DNA from: Clostridium beijerinckii HUN142 | GTDB lineage: Bacteria; Bacillota; Clostridia; Clostridiales; Clostridiaceae | Length of the DNA: 64,000 nucleotides | Reading direction: 5' to 3' | Assembly (NCBI RefSeq): GCF_000621745.1 | Contig: NZ_KK211335.1 | Location: 76,490 to 140,489 of the forward strand | In this document: in pieces, positions 1 through 8,525 of the stretch | Position numbering within the stretch: position 1 is the stretch's first letter | Layout: each line of letters opens with the position of its first letter | The notes under the pieces: generated by a model | Seen by the model: only the letters and a program-made list of their open reading frames with translations | The model's database searches: none | What the model was told of the DNA's origin: nothing | Translations under genes and position numbers: made by a program

Positions 1-404
1 CAGATGTATTCGAGATTCATTATTTAGAATTACCCAAATTGTTTGATAATAATATTCAAAAAGATGAATCTGAACCACTGGTTCAATGGATGATGTTCCT
101 ACAATCAAGAAATAAGGAGGCGTTTGAAATGTTAGCAGAAAAAAATGAAAAAATAAAAAAAGCATATAATATTCTTGAAGTTATAAGTAAAGATGATAAT
201 GCAAGAGCAGCATATGAAGCAAGAGAAGCAGAACTTCATGATCAAATGACAAGACTTAAAAGTGCTAGAGAAGAGGGCATAAAAGAAGAAAGAATAAAAA
301 ATGCAAAGAATTTTTTGGTTATGGGATTAGATGTTGATATGGTTGCTAAGGGAACAGGGTTAAGTGTTGATGAGGTTTTAAAAATTAAGAGAGAATTAAA
401 TTAA
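1..404 (+). CDS. Rpn family recombination-promoting nuclease / PD-(D/E)XK transposase-like protein, C-terminal part
   Basis: The reading frame is already open at the left edge (first full codon at base 3), so this is the last ~133 codons of a longer gene. The visible start DVFEIHYLELPKL is the hallmark that follows the nuclease core in Rpn/PD-(D/E)XK transposase-family proteins. It is followed by the usual charged helical tail with EAREAELHD and a short C-terminal helix-turn-helix-like segment (VAKGTGLSVDEVLKIKREL). Members promote RecA-independent recombination and are scattered through clostridial genomes. The catalytic core lies outside the window, so activity cannot be judged. A TTG at 39 is an internal leucine, not the start. 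Confidence 0.8.
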   Translation, partial: DVFEIHYLELPKLFDNNIQKDESEPLVQWMMFLQSRNKEAFEMLAEKNEKIKKAYNILEVISKDDNARAAYEAREAELHDQMTRLKSAREEGIKEERIKNAKNFLVMGLDVDMVAKGTGLSVDEVLKIKRELN

Positions 405-451
405 TAAAAATAAAATAGTATGATAAATTATTGGATTAAATGTTGTAATAA

Positions 452-723
452 ATGAGGGAGTATATATTTCAAATTGGAGAAATAGATGCTCTTTTATTAT
501 GTAAAAAAATATAATATGAGGGAAAATACTTTATGAATTTGGAATTGATAATTATGTTGAAAGAGCAGATGAAGGCTCAAACATTTCATTATCTTTAAAA
601 GATGAGAATAACTCTGTAACAGATATATTTCAAGGTATAGTTACTAATATTTCGGTTAATATTGAGTATTATTCAGCAAATATTTATGGAATTAATGGAA
701 ATGATTGGCGAGGAGATGTATAA
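452..723 (+). pseudogene. Decayed small gene, at least two frame breaks
   Basis: An ATG at 452 opens a 20-codon frame (MREYIFQIGEIDALLLCKKI) that stops at 514. A different frame, open from 520 to the stop at 721-723, encodes a well-formed tail (FGIDNYVERADEGSNISLSL... ending NGNDWRGDV) but has no start codon. The break lies in an A-rich tract near 503-516. Together they read like one ~90-residue protein broken by indels. I do not recognise the family; the acidic tail resembles small immunity-type proteins only in general character. Confidence 0.35.
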
Positions 724-874
724 TTATAGCAAAAAGCTATATTTCTGATATATAGATAATTTAGATTTTAATAATGTAGTATTAATAAGCGTTGTGTAAG
801 TTAGAAATAATACGTCAAAATATATTTGTGAAAATGTATAAAGTCTAAACAAAATTGTTTAAGGAGGACGTAAT

Positions 875-1228
875 ATGTCAAAGAGGGGAAGAGTCAAACC
901 AAATAAAAGTATATCAATTATTGGTATGGTTGCTGGAGCTGGTATGACGTATATTGGAATAACTCAGGCTATACCAGATACAGGTGCATTTGGTGTTGTT
1001 TGGACGCTAGTAGCTATCGGAATAGGAGTAGCTAATGCTATCAATGTTTTTAGTGAAAATGGAGTTGCATCATTTCAGATTGATGTTGAAGATAATGAAT
1101 CTGATGAAGGAAAATATAAGAACTTTGATGAAAAGTTGAGAAAGATTAAAGGTCTTAAAGAAGATGGAATTATAAGTGAAGAGGAATATGAAGCAAAAAG
1201 AAAGGAAATATTAAATGAAAAATGGTAG
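875..1228 (+). CDS. SHOCT-domain small membrane protein
   Basis: This 117-residue protein has two predicted membrane segments (about residues 13-33 and 37-58), an acidic linker, and a C-terminal SHOCT motif (KIKGLKEDGIISEEEYEAKR, about residues 88-107). SHOCT is a short oligomerisation or interaction module often placed at the C-terminus of small membrane proteins. AAGGAGGA at 860-867 sets the ATG start. The gene stands alone between decayed DNA and a long AT-rich spacer. Its function is unknown. Confidence 0.75.
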   Translation: MSKRGRVKPNKSISIIGMVAGAGMTYIGITQAIPDTGAFGVVWTLVAIGIGVANAINVFSENGVASFQIDVEDNESDEGKYKNFDEKLRKIKGLKEDGIISEEEYEAKRKEILNEKW

Positions 1229-1978
1229 TAGAATTTTATTTTAGTGACATTATTATTAAGAGATGTATCTTTAGCGTTTATATTAATCACAGCAATTTAG
1301 CGTCTAAATCATAGAACGTTGTATCAGTGCTACCTTTTGAGATTTAAAAGGTTTATCAAATTCGGAAAATTTTCAATATAGATGGAACCTCATTTTTGTC
1401 AAATTGTTAAAATGCATGGAAATGTATATCATATTAAAAGTGATAAAAGAAGCCAAAATAGTTGTGATATGGATTAATTTGACATATAAATATTAAAATG
1501 TTATATTTATATAAATTGTAATTTTGAGAGGAAGAGAACTATGTAATGTGTATATTCTAATAGATTATATCTAATTTTATTAGGTAGTCGATTATATCAA
1601 GAATATTTGATATAAAATTAAGAGATTTATTAAAAGTATGATAAATAAAAGTTTTTATATTAAAGAAAACTTCTTTTTTGAGATGCTCTTATTTAAATCG
1701 CATGAAAATAAAATGGCAGATGGACTTGCTATTTTTTGAATGTGCCTAATTAGAATATACTTTTCAATAACATAGCAAAGGCAATTATAAGATGTGATAT
1801 TTTATTATTACTTTCTTTTAAATGTTTAATTCTCTAAAAAAGCAATATCTTTTTTAGTTTATTTGTGTTGTGAAAAGTTAAATTCGCAGCACTTTTTATT
1901 TTGTAAAAATATTGGTGCACGGAGAGATTTTGTGATTGTAGATGTTCAATATAAATTTCTCATTGAAAATAATAAGTT
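1229..1978. other. AT-rich intergenic stretch without a supported gene
   Basis: About 750 bp with stops in all frames. It contains a perfect but weak AT hairpin (CTAAAAAA at 1834-1841 pairing with TTTTTTAG at 1850-1857) that could terminate transcription in either direction. I see no riboswitch, tRNA or recognisable gene remnant. Confidence 0.5.
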
Positions 1979-2078
1979 GAACTTATACTATCAGGGACAC
2001 AATGTCTAGGGTCTAATCCACTGTTATCTCCCACTTAAAAGAAGATGTGAGTGTTACAGTAGCTAGACATCAGATAAA
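1979..2078 (+). repeat. Small two-stem repeat element, copy 1
   Basis: The stretch begins GAACTTAT and ends GATAAA. It has an outer perfect stem (ATGTCTAG 2002-2009 with CTAGACAT 2063-2070) enclosing an inner stem (CTGT 2021-2024 with ACAG 2056-2059, loop side GAGTGTTAC). Related sequence recurs at 33768-33842 and 34350-34416. It lies just before the RNA ligase gene, so it may sit in that transcript's leader. Confidence 0.5.
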
Positions 2079-2101
2079 TAAACTAAGAAAGAAGAGATAA
2101 T

Positions 2102-2905
2102 ATGGACGGAATGTTTAAATATCCAAGAACTCGTCACATTGAGGGGTCAAGGCTTCAAGCTGGCGATGAGGATTTAAAAAGTGTTAAATTTGAATTTATT
2201 AAAGATAAATATATAGTTGTAGAAGAAAAAGTTGATGGAGCAAATACAGGAATCAGCTTTGACAAAAGCGGAAATCTACTTTTGCAGAGCAGAGGTCATT
2301 TTTTAAATGGAGGATATGGTGAAAAGCAGTTTTCACTATTTAAAATGTGGGCTAATTCTAATAAAAATGAACTTGAAAGCATACTAGGAAGTAGATATGT
2401 AATGTATGGGGAATGGTTATATGCAAAGCACACTGTTTTCTATGATGAACTCACTCATTATTTTATGGAATTTGATATTTATGATAAGTTAGAAAACAAA
2501 TTTTTAAGTACTAAAAGAAGGAAGGAAATGCTTCAAGGACATAAATTTATCACTTCAGTTTTAGTACTCTATGAAGGAAAATTGAACAAATTAAAAGAGT
2601 TAACTTCGTTTTTAGGTAGATCCAATTTTAAATCTGAAAACTGCCAGGAAGTTTTTAAAAATCAATGTGAAGAATTAAATTTGTCTTATGAAATTGCAAA
2701 AAAGCAAACAGATGCATCAGACTTAATGGAAGGATTATATATTAAGGTTGAAAGTGAAAATGAAGTTACAGATAGGTTTAAATATGTAAGGAACTCTTTT
2801 CTAAATACTATATTAGATTCTGAAACTCATTGGATTAATAGACCTATTATTCCTAATAAACTTAAAGATGGGTTAGATTTATTTTCTCTAGGAGAAGAGG
2901 TGTAA
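2102..2905 (+). CDS. RNA ligase family protein
   Basis: A 267-residue ATP-dependent RNA ligase-type nucleotidyltransferase. The nucleotidyl-lysine motif KVDGANTG has its Lys at residue 43, followed by SRGHFLNGG (motif Ia/III region) and YGEWLYAKH (motif III, residues ~101-109). A late motif, EGLYIKVES (residues ~205-213), fits motif IV/V. Such enzymes seal 3'-OH and 5'-phosphate RNA ends through covalent AMP and adenylated RNA. The stop is 3 bp before the HD-Pnk gene, so the pair is an end-healing and end-sealing operon. Substrate (tRNA, rRNA or DNA nick) is not shown by the sequence. Purine-rich AAGAAGAGA at 2090-2098 serves as ribosome site. Confidence 0.85.
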   Translation: MDGMFKYPRTRHIEGSRLQAGDEDLKSVKFEFIKDKYIVVEEKVDGANTGISFDKSGNLLLQSRGHFLNGGYGEKQFSLFKMWANSNKNELESILGSRYVMYGEWLYAKHTVFYDELTHYFMEFDIYDKLENKFLSTKRRKEMLQGHKFITSVLVLYEGKLNKLKELTSFLGRSNFKSENCQEVFKNQCEELNLSYEIAKKQTDASDLMEGLYIKVESENEVTDRFKYVRNSFLNTILDSETHWINRPIIPNKLKDGLDLFSLGEEV

Positions 2906-2908
2906 GAA

Positions 2909-4072
2909 ATGAAGATTAATTTATTTGAAAATATAATTAATAAACAATTTGATTTTCAGAGTATAGCCGATAGCTTTCAAGTTATAAATAACTTTACTAA
3001 AATACCTCAAAATCCAAAATATCATGGCGAAGGGAATGTTTATATTCACACTAAGAATGTCTGTGACGAGCTTTTGAATTTAAATGAATGGAAGGAGCTT
3101 TCTAATAAGCAAAGGGTGATTTTATATTTAGCTGCCTTGTTCCATGATATAGGCAAAATAAGTTGTACCAAAATTGAAGATGGAGAAATAGTATCTCCAA
3201 AGCATGCCATAAAAGGGGCAAAGAGGTTTAGAGAACTAGTTTATATAGAATATGCTCAAAAATATGAAATTGACTTTCAAACTAGAGAACAAATTGCAGC
3301 CTTAATAAAATATCATGGCTTGCCACTACTCTTTATGGAGAAGGAAGATTTAGAGTATAATTTAATTAAAGCAAGTGAATGCTTGGACATGAATTTATTA
3401 TATCTTTTGTCAAAGGCAGATCTGTTAGGAAGAGAATGTGGCGATAAAAAAGAGCTTTTAAATAAGATAGATTATTTTAGGGAATATTCTATTGAAATAG
3501 GATGTTTTTATTCTAAAAAAGAATTTATAAATGAATATACGAGATTTAAGTATTTCAACACTAAAAATATATGGTATGGTGATGAAGTATTTGATATCAC
3601 AAGCTTTGAAGTTGTAGTAATGGTTGGACTTCCACTTGCAGGTAAGGATACTTATATAAAAGAAAATTTGAGCCATATGCATGTGATTTCCTTAGATGAT
3701 ATAAGAGAAGAATTTAATGTATCACCAAGGGATAATTCAAGTAAAATTGCCATGATTGCAAAAGATAGAGCAAAGGATCATCTGCGATTAAAGGAGCCAT
3801 TTGTATGGGATGCAACAAATATTGTAAGTGATACTAGAAAGAAGTTATGTGATTTATTTTCATCTTATGGAGCTAGAGTCAAATTTATTTATATTGAAGT
3901 GCCATATAACGAACTTATTTCAAGGAATAGAATTAGAGCTAGAAGCGTGCCAATAAAAGTAATAAATAACATGATTCATAAATTTGATATGCTAGAGAGC
4001 TTTGAAGGATATAAAACGGAATTTCATGTGAATGGAGATTCTAAAGAAGTAAGTATTGAAAAGGAATATTAG
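2909..4072 (+). CDS. HD-Pnk type RNA end-healing enzyme (HD phosphoesterase + P-loop polynucleotide kinase)
   Basis: 387 residues in two domains. The N-terminal half is an HD phosphohydrolase: H47, HD at 79-80 in LAALFHDIGK, H136 in KYHG and D171 in SKADLLGR are the expected metal ligands. The C-terminal half is a T4-Pnk-like kinase: P-loop GLPLAGKD at 240-247, DD at 263-264, DATN at 301-304 and the Arg-rich lid RNRIRAR around 339-345. This matches the HD-Pnk architecture described in Runella, where HD removes 2',3'-cyclic phosphate and the kinase phosphorylates 5'-OH ends. Together with the upstream ligase it would repair broken RNA. Activity is inferred from motifs. Confidence 0.8.
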   Translation: MKINLFENIINKQFDFQSIADSFQVINNFTKIPQNPKYHGEGNVYIHTKNVCDELLNLNEWKELSNKQRVILYLAALFHDIGKISCTKIEDGEIVSPKHAIKGAKRFRELVYIEYAQKYEIDFQTREQIAALIKYHGLPLLFMEKEDLEYNLIKASECLDMNLLYLLSKADLLGRECGDKKELLNKIDYFREYSIEIGCFYSKKEFINEYTRFKYFNTKNIWYGDEVFDITSFEVVVMVGLPLAGKDTYIKENLSHMHVISLDDIREEFNVSPRDNSSKIAMIAKDRAKDHLRLKEPFVWDATNIVSDTRKKLCDLFSSYGARVKFIYIEVPYNELISRNRIRARSVPIKVINNMIHKFDMLESFEGYKTEFHVNGDSKEVSIEKEY

Positions 4073-4213
4073 AGGTTAGAGTTAAAATCAAAAATGGTGA
4101 GCAAATAGATATATAAAGCCAAGTTCTATATAAAGAATATATGGCAGAAATAACTTTATTTTATGATTATTCTAGTAAAAATAAAGAGTAGAATATATTA
4201 CCGTATTGGTTAG

Positions 4214-4267
4214 TTAAAAAATAGAGGAACACATATTTTTAAAATCAAAAATATGTGTTCCTCTATT
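4214..4267 (-). terminator. Strong hairpin terminator for the lipoprotein gene
   Basis: A perfect 21-bp stem (4220-4240 with 4247-4267, 6-nt loop). On the minus strand it is followed by TTTTTT, so it terminates the lipoprotein transcript. It may also block read-through from the RNA-repair operon on the plus strand, though there is no T-tract on that side. Confidence 0.85.
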
Positions 4268-4360
4268 ATGTGAAAATAATGGATATAAAAAATCGAAATA
4301 AGCCCAATAAATATGGCTATTTATATTTAAAAACTTTAATAGATAACTCAATAAATTTTA

Positions 4361-5578
4361 TTATTTCATAACCATTTTAGAAATGCCTTCAGTATAATTA
4401 GTTGTATCTGATGGCAACCATATATTTCCGACTTTGGTGAAGCTGAATGTATTTTCAGTTGTTGTTGAGCTTATTTGGCCATTATTAATTGAATCTATTA
4501 GATTTGCAACGTAAGCTTCTGTAAGTTTTTGTTTATCTCTAATACCATTTGATAGTGCCTGAGAGGTAGTAATATTTGCAGCATCTTTAGAGATTTGATC
4601 TCTATCTATAAATGTTGATGATACTTTAACTTGTGCAGAATTATCTGTTTTAGACACTTCTTCAAAATTAACTGAGTTTTTACTTATAGCACTTCTTAGA
4701 GCAGTTATCATTCCTTGAAGTTGCTCATCTGATAATGAAATACTAGATTGTCCAGATTCTTTCTTGAAAGTTTTAAAATCATTCTTATTTATATTCTTAA
4801 TTATTCTTTCTCCAAAAGCTTTGCTGTAACCAAGTTTCTCCATGCCGCTACTATCTTCCTTAATTACTAAGTTCCAAAAAACTTCAGCACTTTCTTTTGG
4901 TGAGATACTTTCTTCATCAATATTAAGATTAGCATTATCTTTATTTACCGCTAATTCAGCTAACTTGTATCCGAAATTAGTTTGATCATCTGCAATCCAA
5001 TGTCTATTAACCTTTTTAAATTTAAATGTATTTGAAGATTTATCAGAGCTTACTTCTGCATTTTTTAATCCTTCTGCAAGCTTGTCTAAATACATTTCAA
5101 TAAATTTTTTATTTTCCTCTTCATTACTTGTAAATTCTATCTTATCCGTTTCATCTAAAGCATCCATTGCTGCTTGTTCATCGATCTTTTTTATATCAAA
5201 ATTAGTAGTTGAAATTTCTACTTCGGCTTCGTCACCAGATTTAGAAATTTGCTTTGTTTCATAGGTAATCTTTGAAAGTGCTTCTTTATATGCTTCGCAT
5301 ATAGAATTTAATTGTTCATCTGAAGCTGAATATTGCATCAAAAGAACATTTTTTCTTAATTGATCCTTAATTTTATCTTCGTATTCTTTTACTATATTGT
5401 CCTTCTCAGAGTCAGATACCCCTATCTTTTGAAGATCTTTAGCATCAGATTTAAATATTAGTGAACAGTAAATGTCAGCAGAATTTTTTGCTGCATTATT
5501 ATCAAAGCATCCACTAAATAAAAAACTAAATAGTAACACCACCAATGCTAAAAAACTAATTATTCTTTTTTTCTTCAT
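4361..5578 (-). CDS. Lipoprotein with two tandem DUF5105-like domains
   Basis: A 405-residue secreted lipoprotein. It has a basic n-region (MKKKR), a hydrophobic core and lipobox FSGC around residue 24, so it is anchored to the outer face of the membrane. The mature part contains two similar ~170-residue halves, starting at SADIYCSLIFKSDAKDLQKIG and SAEVFWNLVIKEDSSGMEKLG. Each has a helical half (SDEQL...) followed by a beta-rich end (NTFKFKKVNRHWIADD and NTFSFTKVGNIWLPSD), indicating internal duplication. Clostridial proteins of this kind are common and uncharacterised. The gene is monocistronic, with its own terminator downstream. Confidence 0.75.
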   Translation of the reverse strand: MKKKRIISFLALVVLLFSFLFSGCFDNNAAKNSADIYCSLIFKSDAKDLQKIGVSDSEKDNIVKEYEDKIKDQLRKNVLLMQYSASDEQLNSICEAYKEALSKITYETKQISKSGDEAEVEISTTNFDIKKIDEQAAMDALDETDKIEFTSNEEENKKFIEMYLDKLAEGLKNAEVSSDKSSNTFKFKKVNRHWIADDQTNFGYKLAELAVNKDNANLNIDEESISPKESAEVFWNLVIKEDSSGMEKLGYSKAFGERIIKNINKNDFKTFKKESGQSSISLSDEQLQGMITALRSAISKNSVNFEEVSKTDNSAQVKVSSTFIDRDQISKDAANITTSQALSNGIRDKQKLTEAYVANLIDSINNGQISSTTTENTFSFTKVGNIWLPSDTTNYTEGISKMVMK

Positions 5579-6107
5579 TATTTTTTACCCCTATCATTTT
5601 AAGTTTAGTAATTAACAAAGTACATTATATCATCCAATTAAAGTAATTTAAAGTTGTTTTTTACTAATATGGATGCTATTATAAAATGGAATTGGGGTAA
5701 AATTTCATATCTATCTTTAAAGATAAAGAGAAAAGAGTGATGAAAATAATGAAGGATAGATTAAAGAAAATATGTTAAATACAGTTAAATTTCAGCAGTA
5801 ATTAAATTTTAAATCTTTTCATTTTGTTTGTGGCGTATATGGCAGATGAGCAAAGGTCTAAAACCAGCATTATCTGAAATAAGCTCAAGAAATATTAAAA
5901 CTTAAAACAGAAAAGTATACGACAATTTCAATAATGAAGATTGTGAAAGGAAATGTATAACTTGCTGTTTTTAGATTACAAGGAGATAAGTCAGAAAGTG
6001 ATTACTATGATTGTAAAGACCCAATAGAAAATTTGAGATTGGAAATTAATGTAATAAAGAAATAAATTAATATTGATTAGGGCAACATTGAGTATCTAGT
6101 AAAAATT
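5579..6107. other. AT-rich intergenic DNA with a decayed coding remnant
   Basis: No intact gene. From ATG 5934 to the stop at 6063-6065 one frame reads MKIVKGNV, a stop at 5958-5960, then LAVFRLQGDKSESDYYDCKD...LEINVIKK, which looks like the end of a broken gene. A real terminator follows at 6108, supporting the idea that a transcribed gene once ended here. The family is not recognised. Confidence 0.35.
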
Positions 6108-6162
6108 AAGCAAATTAAAATATCTTAGAATAAATATAAGATGTTTTAATTTGCTTTTTTTT
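6108..6162 (+). terminator. Rho-independent terminator behind a gene remnant
   Basis: Stem of about 19 bp (AAGCAAATTAAAA... from 6108, pairing with TTTTAATTTGCTT up to ~6155) followed by a run of T. It has no intact gene upstream on the plus strand, only the decayed frame ending at 6065. Confidence 0.8.
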
Positions 6163-6288
6163 AGGTCTATTTGAGTAATATCAAAGTATTATGTTTGTGC
6201 ATTAAATCATATAGACATAATTCAAATCAGATGACTTATTGATTTGAAATGTTTTTTAAAATTAAATTGTAAACATGAATAATAATTT

Positions 6289-6495
6289 TATCATAATTAC
6301 TGATAAAATTATTAGGAAGTTTAAGAAAACTGGATTGAATGGAAGCATTGACCATATAACTATATTGTATATCGGTATAAACGATAATATGAAAGTTTTC
6401 AGTTATCGGCAAAAATGATAAAATCTAAACATGTTAAGGCGAGGCAATGATTACAGATGCATATGTATAATTTTGCTTATCGGTTTTAATGATTT
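6289..6495 (+). promoter_or_regulatory. Array of four TATC-N9-GATA dyad sites
   Basis: Four 18-bp sites with the same architecture, TATC, nine bases, GATA: 6289-6306 (TATCAT..GATAA), 6370-6387 and 6404-6421 (both TATCGG..GATAA), and 6478-6495 (TATCGG..GATTT, half-decayed right arm). The first sits inside a perfect 13-bp hairpin (6281-6293 with 6301-6313). They lie 105-312 bp before the DUF1097 gene and are the likely operators of the 6.6-10.9 kb gene cluster. The binding protein is unknown. Confidence 0.55.
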
Positions 6496-6600
6496 TAAGT
6501 ATTAGATTATGTATAGTTTATTTCTATACTATATAAGCGAAGGGGGCGAAGAAAGTGATTTTGAATTTTGAGAAAATACTATGTAAGAGGAGATGGAATT

Positions 6601-7116
6601 GTGGATAAGAAAGTCAAAGTAAAAGAAACTTTAGCATTGTTATTAAGTGTTGGAATAATTGTTCCTATTTGGGGAACATTTCATTCTTTAATTGGTATTG
6701 AGATAACTTGGCCAGCATTTGCTTCATCAGCATTGTTTTTTGCTGCAAACTGTAAAATCAGAGATTCTATAAATATTGCTTTTGGACATGCAGTTGGAGT
6801 TATGTGGGGAATAATGTTTTTAAGTATATTAAACTTTCCTAAATTTGCACAATATGATAACCGAGTAGTTCTATTTATTACTTTATGCATTTTGGGGATG
6901 TTAGCTGTATTTGTTACTAATATTGGATTTAAGTTATTATCTCACTTGCCATCTCTATTTTCAGGATGGGCTATTGCAGTAGGAGGCTTAGGAAGCATTC
7001 CTTTAGTTAATTGGGGTAACCAGCCATTAGATATATTTCTATCAACAGCAGCTGGAGTGTTTATAATTGGAGGAGGAATATCAAGCATACAATCTTATTT
7101 ACTAAAGAAGGTATAA
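6601..7116 (+). CDS. DUF1097 family membrane protein
   Basis: 171 residues, almost all hydrophobic, with about five to six membrane segments and conserved family features: PIWGTFHSLIGIEITWPAFASS near the start and PLVNWGNQPLD late. The family includes E. coli YcdZ; its role is unknown, though transport has been suggested for related families. GTG 6601 is chosen because AGAGGAG at 6586-6592 lies 8 bp upstream; the frame itself is open from TTG 6568. It is the first gene of a four-gene same-strand cluster, so it may move the substrate or product of the downstream enzymes. A 17-codon leader frame (GTG 6555 to stop 6608) with its own AAGGGGG overlaps the start. Confidence 0.75.
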   Translation: MDKKVKVKETLALLLSVGIIVPIWGTFHSLIGIEITWPAFASSALFFAANCKIRDSINIAFGHAVGVMWGIMFLSILNFPKFAQYDNRVVLFITLCILGMLAVFVTNIGFKLLSHLPSLFSGWAIAVGGLGSIPLVNWGNQPLDIFLSTAAGVFIIGGGISSIQSYLLKKV

Positions 7117-7178
7117 ATGATAATTATCAAATTTAAATTAAGACATATTAAAAAAATAGTATAAAATGGGGTGTAACT

Positions 7179-8525
7179 TTGAGTAATATAGAAGGTGAAA
7201 ATTTAAATGCTACAAATAATGAAAGTATTTCTTTTAAAAGAGTATCTGATTTATTTGAAAAATTAAAAGGATATTTTTATGCAAATAATATTTGCAAACA
7301 AGATTTTATAAACTTATCAACAAATGAAAATTTTTTAAGTAGTTTAGTTAGAATAAGTAATCCATCTTTGCAAGGAGGATACTCTTATAATAAGTTTATA
7401 AATTCAAATGATACAGATAATATTATAGAAAAAGAGTTAAAAGATATTACAAAAAAAATAGCAAAAAGTATGTTTGAATGCGAGGTCTTCAATTTTGATA
7501 TCTGTAGCAGCGTAAAAGCTCAACAATCAATATTATTAGGTATTTGTAATTATGGAGATTCAATACTTCATTTTAAAAAGAGTAAGTATGAAGATTCATC
7601 CCTTGAAGAGTTAGCAAAAAAGTTTCCAATAAAAATATATAATATACCTATTCATGAAAAAAGTCTTGAGATTAACATGAGTGAATTAGAAAGTTTAATA
7701 AAAGAACATCCTGAAATAAAGCTTATAATGCTTGATCAAACAGTGAAATTAAGAGAAGAATCGTTAATGGATTTAAGAAATGTAGTTCCTGATAACGTGA
7801 TCATAAGTTATGACTGTAGTGATAGTGCAGGATTAATTGCAAGTGGTATATTACCACAACCATCATTGATGGGGGTAGATATTATTTATGGATGTACAAA
7901 TACTACAATACCTGGGCCACAAAAAGGATTTATAGGATTTAAAGATGCGAATAATCCTTATTATGAATCTATATCTAATTGGTGCAAATTATATCTTCAA
8001 AGCAGTTCACATAACGAACAAATTGGTCAGCTATTACTTTCACTTTATGAAATGAAGGTGTTTGGCAGACAGTACTGTATACAAATGGTTGATAATGCTA
8101 AAGCATTTGCAAGGGAATTATATAATGAAGGATTTAATGTATTTGGGGAAAGTTTTGGATTTACTGAAACAAACCAAGTATACATTGTAATAGGATCTTT
8201 GCAAAAAACTTTAGATTGCCGCAAAAATATACTGTTAAGAGCAGGCATATATGTAGATATTGTTGAAATACCAGGAGAAAGTGAAGTTTTTGGTTTAAAA
8301 CTTGGAACACAAGCAATGACTAGACGTGGATTTACAGCTCTAGAGTTTAAAGAAATTGCGAGAATTTTAGGTAAGCTTATACTAAAAGATGAGAAGCCAG
8401 AAAATATTAAATTTGAGGTAAAAGCATTTCTTGAAAGATATCCAATGTTCCCATTAAAGTTTTCTTTCGATAAGTTTCTTAATGAAGATTTAGTAAAAGA
8501 ACTTATAAGTGAGGTTTTAAGATGA
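7179..8525 (+). CDS. SHMT-like fold type I protein lacking the PLP lysine
   Basis: 448 residues resembling serine hydroxymethyltransferase. NLSTNENFLSS (46-56) matches the SHMT L-ASENF-S motif with its catalytic Glu (E50). YDCSDSAGLIASGILPQP (211-228) matches the D-AH-AGL-A-G segment with the ring-binding Asp (D212). GVDIIYGCTNTTIPGPQKGF (232-251) matches the segment that normally carries THKTLRGPRGG. In this alignment the Schiff-base lysine is Thr242 and the preceding His is Asn241, so normal PLP chemistry looks lost unless Lys249 substitutes. The start is TTG 7179 behind GGGGTG. The stop overlaps the next start (ATGA), indicating translational coupling to the aldolase-like gene. Confidence 0.65.
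   Translation: MSNIEGENLNATNNESISFKRVSDLFEKLKGYFYANNICKQDFINLSTNENFLSSLVRISNPSLQGGYSYNKFINSNDTDNIIEKELKDITKKIAKSMFECEVFNFDICSSVKAQQSILLGICNYGDSILHFKKSKYEDSSLEELAKKFPIKIYNIPIHEKSLEINMSELESLIKEHPEIKLIMLDQTVKLREESLMDLRNVVPDNVIISYDCSDSAGLIASGILPQPSLMGVDIIYGCTNTTIPGPQKGFIGFKDANNPYYESISNWCKLYLQSSSHNEQIGQLLLSLYEMKVFGRQYCIQMVDNAKAFARELYNEGFNVFGESFGFTETNQVYIVIGSLQKTLDCRKNILLRAGIYVDIVEIPGESEVFGLKLGTQAMTRRGFTALEFKEIARILGKLILKDEKPENIKFEVKAFLERYPMFPLKFSFDKFLNEDLVKELISEVLR

Noticed and set aside
1979..2100. Known riboswitch upstream of the RNA ligase
   Set aside because: The stem element does not match conserved cores I know (purine, SAM, c-di-GMP, preQ1, guanidine, ZTP), and related copies occur in other contexts.
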